Assembly (NCBI GenBank): GCA_002457675.1
Contig: NTKK01000003.1
Span: forward strand, 142,668 to 206,667
Reading direction: 5' to 3'
From: Bacteroidetes bacterium MED-G17
Lineage (GTDB): Bacteria; Bacteroidota; Bacteroidia; NS11-12g; UBA9320
DNA length: 64,000 bases
The notes under the pieces were generated by a model. That model ran no database searches, had not been told where the DNA came from, and was given only the letters and a program-made list of their open reading frames with translations. The translations under genes and the position numbers were made by a program. Positions 59,960 to 64,000 of this stretch are shown here, one piece after another (position 1 is the first letter of the stretch; each line of letters begins with the position of its first letter).

Positions 59960-60133
59960 TTAGATTTCTTCGCCAAATTCTTGTTTTAGTCGTTCTTTTA
60001 ATTTTTTGATTTTCATGCTTCTCCACCATGCTTTGCTTGTTTCGTTGTTGAGTATGGCACGGTGGTATTTTTTGTTTAATCGGTTTATTTTTTGAATCAA
60101 TTTGTCTTTATTATTTTTTCTATATCCGATCAT
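59960..60133 (-). CDS. Small basic protein of 57 residues, unknown
   Basis: An ATG at 60133 opens a 57-codon frame ending TAA at 59960. The peptide is very basic and probably helical (MIGYRKNNKDKLIQKINRLN at the start, a central SKAWWRSMKIKKLKERL, ending QEFGEEI). It fills an otherwise empty gap and has the codon character of neighbouring genes. I do not recognise a family; a nucleic-acid- or ribosome-binding role would fit the charge but is a guess. It lies upstream of tRNA-Val on the same strand. Confidence 0.5.
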   Translation of the reverse strand: MIGYRKNNKDKLIQKINRLNKKYHRAILNNETSKAWWRSMKIKKLKERLKQEFGEEI

Positions 60134-60207
60134 TCGCTCTCAAGATATTGATTTTTTGCAGACTAACAAAAAAAAGCGGAAAAATAGTCGCAGCCAGTCA
60201 ATTCGCT

Positions 60208-60215
60208 TACCTTTG
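60208..60215 (+). promoter_or_regulatory. -7 box 4 nt before the prohibitin-like gene
   Basis: TACCTTTG matches TAnnTTTG and is followed by CTCT and the ATG at 60220. Confidence 0.65.
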
Positions 60216-60219
60216 CTCT

Positions 60220-61050
60220 ATGAGTCAAGTTAAAATAAATAATCCATTGTCCAAGTTTGGCACAACGGGTATTGTTATTGCCCTAGTGGTATTGATAGTT
60301 TTGTTTCGTTCGGCCATTACTATTGATTCTGGTGAAGCTGGTGTATTGTACAAAAAATTTGGTGGAGGTGTCGATATAGAAAAAACCTACGGTGAAGGAT
60401 TTCATATTGTTGCGCCTTGGAATAAGATGATTCAGTATGAAGTTCGTCAACAAGAGATTTTGGAAACAATGAGTGTATTGTCATCTAATGGCTTGGACAT
60501 TAAATTGGAAGCTTCTATCTGGTTTCAACCGAAATATGAAGATTTGGGCAAACTGCATAAAGAAAGGGGCAAAGAATATATAGATAGGGTAATCAAGCCA
60601 GCTGTGCGTTCTGCAACGCGCAGCATAGTTGGTAGATACGCGCCTGAGCAGATTTATTCATCCAAAAGAGATGCTATTCAAAAAGAAATTTTTGAAGAAA
60701 CCAAACTGATTTTAGATCGGCAATATGTTCAGCTTAATGAAGTTTTGGTGAGAGATGTGACACTCCCTTCAACGATAAAATCCGCAATCGAGAAAAAACT
60801 TAAGCAAGAACAAGAAGCTTTGGAATATGAATTTAAGTTGAAAAAAGCTGTTCAGGAAGCAGAGAGGCAACGAATTGATGCCGAAGGAAAGGCTAAAGCA
60901 AATAAGATACTGAGTGCGTCATTAACAGACAAAATCTTGAGGGAAAAAGGTGTTGAAGCAACATTGAAGTTGTCGGAGTCCCCAAATGCTAAAGTTATTG
61001 TAATAGGCAACCCCAAAGATGGATTGCCTATCATTCTTGGAGATAAATAG
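60220..61050 (+). CDS. Prohibitin/SPFH-domain membrane protein
   Basis: A 276-residue SPFH-family protein with one N-terminal transmembrane helix (about 16-34). The prohibitin/band-7 domain follows (about 38-200, DSGEAGVLYKKFGGGVDIEK, EGFHIVAPWNKMIQYEVRQQ), then a coiled-coil tail with KKAVQEAERQRIDAEGKAKA. Such proteins form large rings or membrane scaffolds. The start is the ATG at 60220, fixed by the promoter 4 nt upstream; a longer frame from 60148 would be read through the promoter. Confidence 0.9.
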   Translation: MSQVKINNPLSKFGTTGIVIALVVLIVLFRSAITIDSGEAGVLYKKFGGGVDIEKTYGEGFHIVAPWNKMIQYEVRQQEILETMSVLSSNGLDIKLEASIWFQPKYEDLGKLHKERGKEYIDRVIKPAVRSATRSIVGRYAPEQIYSSKRDAIQKEIFEETKLILDRQYVQLNEVLVRDVTLPSTIKSAIEKKLKQEQEALEYEFKLKKAVQEAERQRIDAEGKAKANKILSASLTDKILREKGVEATLKLSESPNAKVIVIGNPKDGLPIILGDK

Positions 61051-61054
61051 AAGC

Positions 61055-61477
61055 TTACTGTTTTTCGTAAGTGCCGGTAGAGGTAATATTGTATAATTCA
61101 CCCGCATCAACCTTAATGTCGGTAGTCAGCGTAGAACCTTTCACCGTTGCATTGTAGATAATGTCTGCTCCATCTGCGATTGTATCTGAAGACAATACTT
61201 TGTCGTTGTTAAACTTACCAATTGCAACTGCCTTAATAAAAACTGAGGTGTCCGACAAATAGTGGTCCTGGCCTTCTTTGAAAATGTACATGGTATCTGT
61301 ATACGTTTCGTCTACAGGAAAACCAAAAGCGGTTCCCTTGTCTACGGCAGTGCCAATGTACACGCCAGCATAATCATCATTGGTAACAGGATTTTGGACA
61401 TCATTACTGGAAGAATCATCATCACTACAAGCAAACAGCGCTGCAATCATGCTAATTACAATTAAATTTCTAAGCAT
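61055..61477 (-). CDS. Hypothetical lipoprotein
   Basis: The family is not recognised. The 140-residue product has a lipobox (AALFACSDDDSSSND, Cys17), an acidic linker and a beta-rich domain with repeated short strands, suggesting a small periplasmic beta sandwich. It converges with the prohibitin-like gene 4 nt away. TAAATTCG ends 4 nt before its ATG. Confidence 0.6.
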   Translation of the reverse strand: MLRNLIVISMIAALFACSDDDSSSNDVQNPVTNDDYAGVYIGTAVDKGTAFGFPVDETYTDTMYIFKEGQDHYLSDTSVFIKAVAIGKFNNDKVLSSDTIADGADIIYNATVKGSTLTTDIKVDAGELYNITSTGTYEKQ

Positions 61478-61481
61478 GTTG

Positions 61482-61489
61482 CGAATTTA
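61482..61489 (-). promoter_or_regulatory. -7 box (TTCG type) 4 nt before a lipoprotein gene
   Basis: TAAATTCG on the minus strand is followed by CAAC and the ATG at 61477. Confidence 0.5.
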
Positions 61490-61525
61490 AGTGTTTGATT
61501 GGCAATACTTTAAAAAGGTATTAAT

Positions 61526-63322
61526 TTACATCGATTTGCCCTGCCTTTTTCTGTCGGTTTCGTCAAGAAGTATTTTTCGGAGTCTTATATTTTCTGGGGT
61601 TATTTCTATACATTCATCTTGTTCAATATACTCCATACATTCTTCCAAAGTCATCTCAACTTTTGGTGCAATACCTACCGCATCATCAGTTCCTGAAGCA
61701 CGCACGTTGGTAAGTTTTTTCCCTTGACATACATTAACTACCAAATCATCAGATCTGGAGTTTTCACCAATAATTTGTCCGGTGTAGATAGATGTTCCTG
61801 GATCAATAAAGAATTTTCCCCTATCTTGAAGTTTGTCAATTGAATAGGCTGTAGCGGTGCCTTTTTCCTTGGAAATCAATACACCATTTCTTTTGCTGCC
61901 AATGGTGCCTTTCCATTGTTTAAATTCAGTGAATCTATGCGCCATTATTGCATTTCCTGAAGTAGTAGTAAGCATAATTGACCGAAGGCCAATTAGTCCT
62001 CTCGATGGTATTTCAAATTCTAGATGCTGAAAACTGCCTTTGGATTCCATGATGAGCAATTCACCTTTTCTTTGGGTAACGAGTTCAATTGCTTTCCCAG
62101 AGAAATTTTCTGGAACATCAATGACCAATTGCTCAAACGGTTCCATTTTTACGCCCTCTTTTTCTTTGGTAATTACTTGAGGTTGTCCAACGGTAAGTTC
62201 ATAACCTTCTCTCCGCATGGTTTCTATAAGGACGCCAATGTGCATGATCCCTCTGCCGTAAACGATAAAGCGTTCACCACTTTCATTGGGTTCAATACGA
62301 AGTGCCAAATTTTTCTCAAGTTCTTTTTCCAAACGGTCTTTTATGTGTCTGCTGGTGACCAATTTCCCTTCTTTACCAAAAAAAGGTGAATTATTGATTG
62401 AAAAAGTCATGTTCATTGTAGGCTCATCAATTGAAATTAGAGGCATTGCTTCTGGGTTTTCGAGGTCTGAAATTGTTTCACCAATATTGAAATCTTGTAT
62501 ACCTATAACTGCACAAATGTCGCCTGCTTTTGCTGTTTTTATTTTTTTCTTCCCCAAACCTTCGAAGCTGTAAAGCTCTTTTACTTTTTGTTTTACAATG
62601 GAGCCATCTCTTTTTGTGAGTGAAATTCTATCTCCTTCATTTATTGCACCACGACTTATCTTTCCAATGGCTATTCTTCCCAAAAAGCTGGAATAGTCTA
62701 AACTGGTAATTTGCATCTGGAGGTTTCCTTCTTGGCTGACGGGTTTAGGCACATGTTTCAAAATTCCGTCTAAAAGGGGCAGTATGTTGTCGCAAGGTGT
62801 AGTGCTAGAATTGAACCAACCTTGTTTGCCACTGCCATAATAGGTTACGAAATCGAGTTGTTTTTCTGAGGCATCTAATTGAAAAAAGAGTTCAAAAACA
62901 GCCTCATGCACTTCTTCAGGTCTACAATTTTCTTTGTCAACTTTATTTATAACTACAATAGGTTGAAGATTTAGTTCTAATGCTTTTTTGAGTACAAAGC
63001 GCGTTTGCGGCATAGGACCTTCAAAGGCATCAACGAGCAATAAAACACCGTCGGCCATTTTTAATACGCGTTCTACTTCACCACCAAAATCTGCGTGCCC
63101 TGGCGTGTCTATGACATTTATTTTACAATCCTTGTAAATCACAGAAGCATTCTTTGAAAAAATGGTTATACCTCTTTCTTTTTCTAAATCATTGCTATCC
63201 ATGATTAAGTCACCAGTTTCCTGATTTTCCCTAAATACTTGAGTGGCTTTTAGGATGTTGTCTACAAGTGTTGTTTTGCCGTGATCAACGTGTGCAATGA
63301 TGGCTATATTTCTAATGTTCAA
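61526..63322 (-). CDS. typA: Ribosome-associated GTPase TypA/BipA
   Basis: TypA (598 residues) is a translational GTPase that helps ribosome assembly and stress growth. It has [19 protein letters not shown] (G1), [28 protein letters not shown] (G3) and [14 protein letters not shown] (G4). The C-terminal domain has [17 protein letters not shown] and [18 protein letters not shown]. The start is a TTG at 63322 giving MNIRNIAII, as expected for the family; no ATG is available. The 212-nt gap upstream (63323-63534) contains only a short palindrome (CTTAAG twice, 63450-63469) and AT-rich sequence. Confidence 0.95.
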   Translation of the reverse strand: MNIRNIAIIAHVDHGKTTLVDNILKATQVFRENQETGDLIMDSNDLEKERGITIFSKNASVIYKDCKINVIDTPGHADFGGEVERVLKMADGVLLLVDAFEGPMPQTRFVLKKALELNLQPIVVINKVDKENCRPEEVHEAVFELFFQLDASEKQLDFVTYYGSGKQGWFNSSTTPCDNILPLLDGILKHVPKPVSQEGNLQMQITSLDYSSFLGRIAIGKISRGAINEGDRISLTKRDGSIVKQKVKELYSFEGLGKKKIKTAKAGDICAVIGIQDFNIGETISDLENPEAMPLISIDEPTMNMTFSINNSPFFGKEGKLVTSRHIKDRLEKELEKNLALRIEPNESGERFIVYGRGIMHIGVLIETMRREGYELTVGQPQVITKEKEGVKMEPFEQLVIDVPENFSGKAIELVTQRKGELLIMESKGSFQHLEFEIPSRGLIGLRSIMLTTTSGNAIMAHRFTEFKQWKGTIGSKRNGVLISKEKGTATAYSIDKLQDRGKFFIDPGTSIYTGQIIGENSRSDDLVVNVCQGKKLTNVRASGTDDAVGIAPKVEMTLEECMEYIEQDECIEITPENIRLRKILLDETDRKRQGKSM

Positions 63323-63534
63323 AACGAAAAAAAATTAATCAAAGGTCGTGTTTTTATGTTTGTAAAGCTTAAATGAATTGAAAAATTGAAGAAACAAAAT
63401 CTATTGCGCCATAAGGTTTTGTCTTCCCAACGATAAACTAAAATGGTCACTTAAGATTTTAAACTTAAGCTAAGGATAATTAGTAAGTGTACTTTTTTAA
63501 AAAAATAATATTCGTATTCTTGGGTTTTATAATG

Positions 63535-64000
63535 CTAAAAGCACTTGATAACAAGCTTTTCGATATCAATTTTCCCATTTTTATGGTGAATATGCAATAG
63601 GTAAGTTCCTCCCTGCAGGGAGGATATATCCATTAAATATTTGTTAGCCAATTCACAAGACATTTCTTTTAATTTCTTACCATGTGCATTAAATACTTCT
63701 ATTTTCTGTATTGGTTTATGGCTTTTCACCCAAACTAATTTTTTGGCAGGATTTGGGTAGATTTTAATATCTGAATTGTTATTTAACTTATTTATTACTC
63801 CCGTCTTAATCGCGTATTCAATAATTAATTTAGGCGCATTAGCAGGTGCCCCATTGTAGGATTCAGCAACACGCTTTCCTTCCCCTTTTACTACTATGCT
63901 CAAGGCATTCAAGATTTGCCAATCTTTATCTTGAATAATTTCTTGAATAATTTCCTTTAGGTCAGGGCTTTGTTGGTCTTTTCCACTTTCTCCTCTGGTG
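63535..64000 (-). CDS. C-terminus of a secreted T9SS cargo protein, 5'-truncated by the window edge
   Basis: The frame is open to the window edge, so only the last ~155 residues are present. It contains EIIQEIIQDKDWQILNALS and KRVAESYNGAPANAPKLIIEY, which match the end of an extracellular repeat domain found in large Bacteroidota secreted proteins. A type A T9SS C-terminal domain follows (IKIYPNPAKKLVWVKSH, IEVFNAHGKKLKE, SSLQGGTYLLHI). The apparent TTG start at 63912 is internal. Function of the missing part is unknown. Confidence 0.85.
   Translation of the reverse strand, partial: TRGESGKDQQSPDLKEIIQEIIQDKDWQILNALSIVVKGEGKRVAESYNGAPANAPKLIIEYAIKTGVINKLNNNSDIKIYPNPAKKLVWVKSHKPIQKIEVFNAHGKKLKEMSCELANKYLMDISSLQGGTYLLHIHHKNGKIDIEKLVIKCF

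Noticed and set aside
63450..63469. CTTAAG...CTTAAG palindrome as an operator or terminator
   Set aside because: The arms are only 6 bp, AT-rich and self-complementary, with no T run and no second copy seen. This is not distinguishable from chance.
1..64000. CRISPR arrays, insertion sequences, phage genes
   Set aside because: No regular direct-repeat arrays, transposase or integrase motifs, or phage structural genes were seen on either strand.

Overview
The window is from an AT-rich member of the Bacteroidota. The evidence is the PorP-GldKLMN core of the type IX secretion system (T9SS), a SusC/SusD polysaccharide utilisation locus, four secreted proteins with T9SS C-terminal sorting domains, and promoters with the TAnnTTTG -7 box. 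I cannot place it below phylum; Saprospiria or Cytophagia would be my guess. I see no phage, insertion sequence or CRISPR array.

Layout. 1-8010: end of a TonB-dependent receptor, then porP-gldK-gldL-gldM-gldN. 8063-14738: an exonuclease/GIY-YIG fusion with a PIN-PhoH ATPase, recJ, and a T9SS cargo protein. 13866-18089 (minus): murB-rluA-pruA-femAB-like operon. 18137-21547: two divergent phosphate transporters (PiT and Na/Pi). 21606-23856: htpG and a PH-domain membrane protein. 23923-38935: a probable beta-1,3-glucan (laminarin-type) locus with SusC, SusD, a PKD lipoprotein, two GH16 lipoproteins and an outer-membrane barrel. A divergent Nudix-regulator/SSS-symporter/GH3 operon and a large secreted protein belong to it. 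39059-49780: housekeeping genes (lysA, pckA, SUI1, hmgA, miaE, rpsP-rimM-trmD). 49825-64000: three tRNAs, pgmB, small lipoproteins and membrane proteins, heme oxygenase, an HMA protein, mnmE, a prohibitin-like protein, typA and the C-terminus of another T9SS cargo.

Three observations stand out. (1) In at least 18 genes a TAnnTTTG/TTCG box ends only 4-7 nt before the start codon, and in twelve the gap is exactly 4 nt. This implies widespread leaderless mRNAs, and the rule corrects several starts. (2) By the same rule mnmE begins at an ATC codon; no ATG, GTG or TTG is available that would keep its conserved N-terminus. (3) A palindrome (arms ACTTATGGT/ACCATAAGT, 7-nt spacer) lies at the susC promoter. 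Two further copies lie between the Nudix-type regulator and the divergent secreted-protein gene, each beside a -7 box, so the glucan locus looks like a small regulon of that regulator. A module found once in the PKD lipoprotein and twice in the secreted protein may be an undescribed glucan-binding domain.
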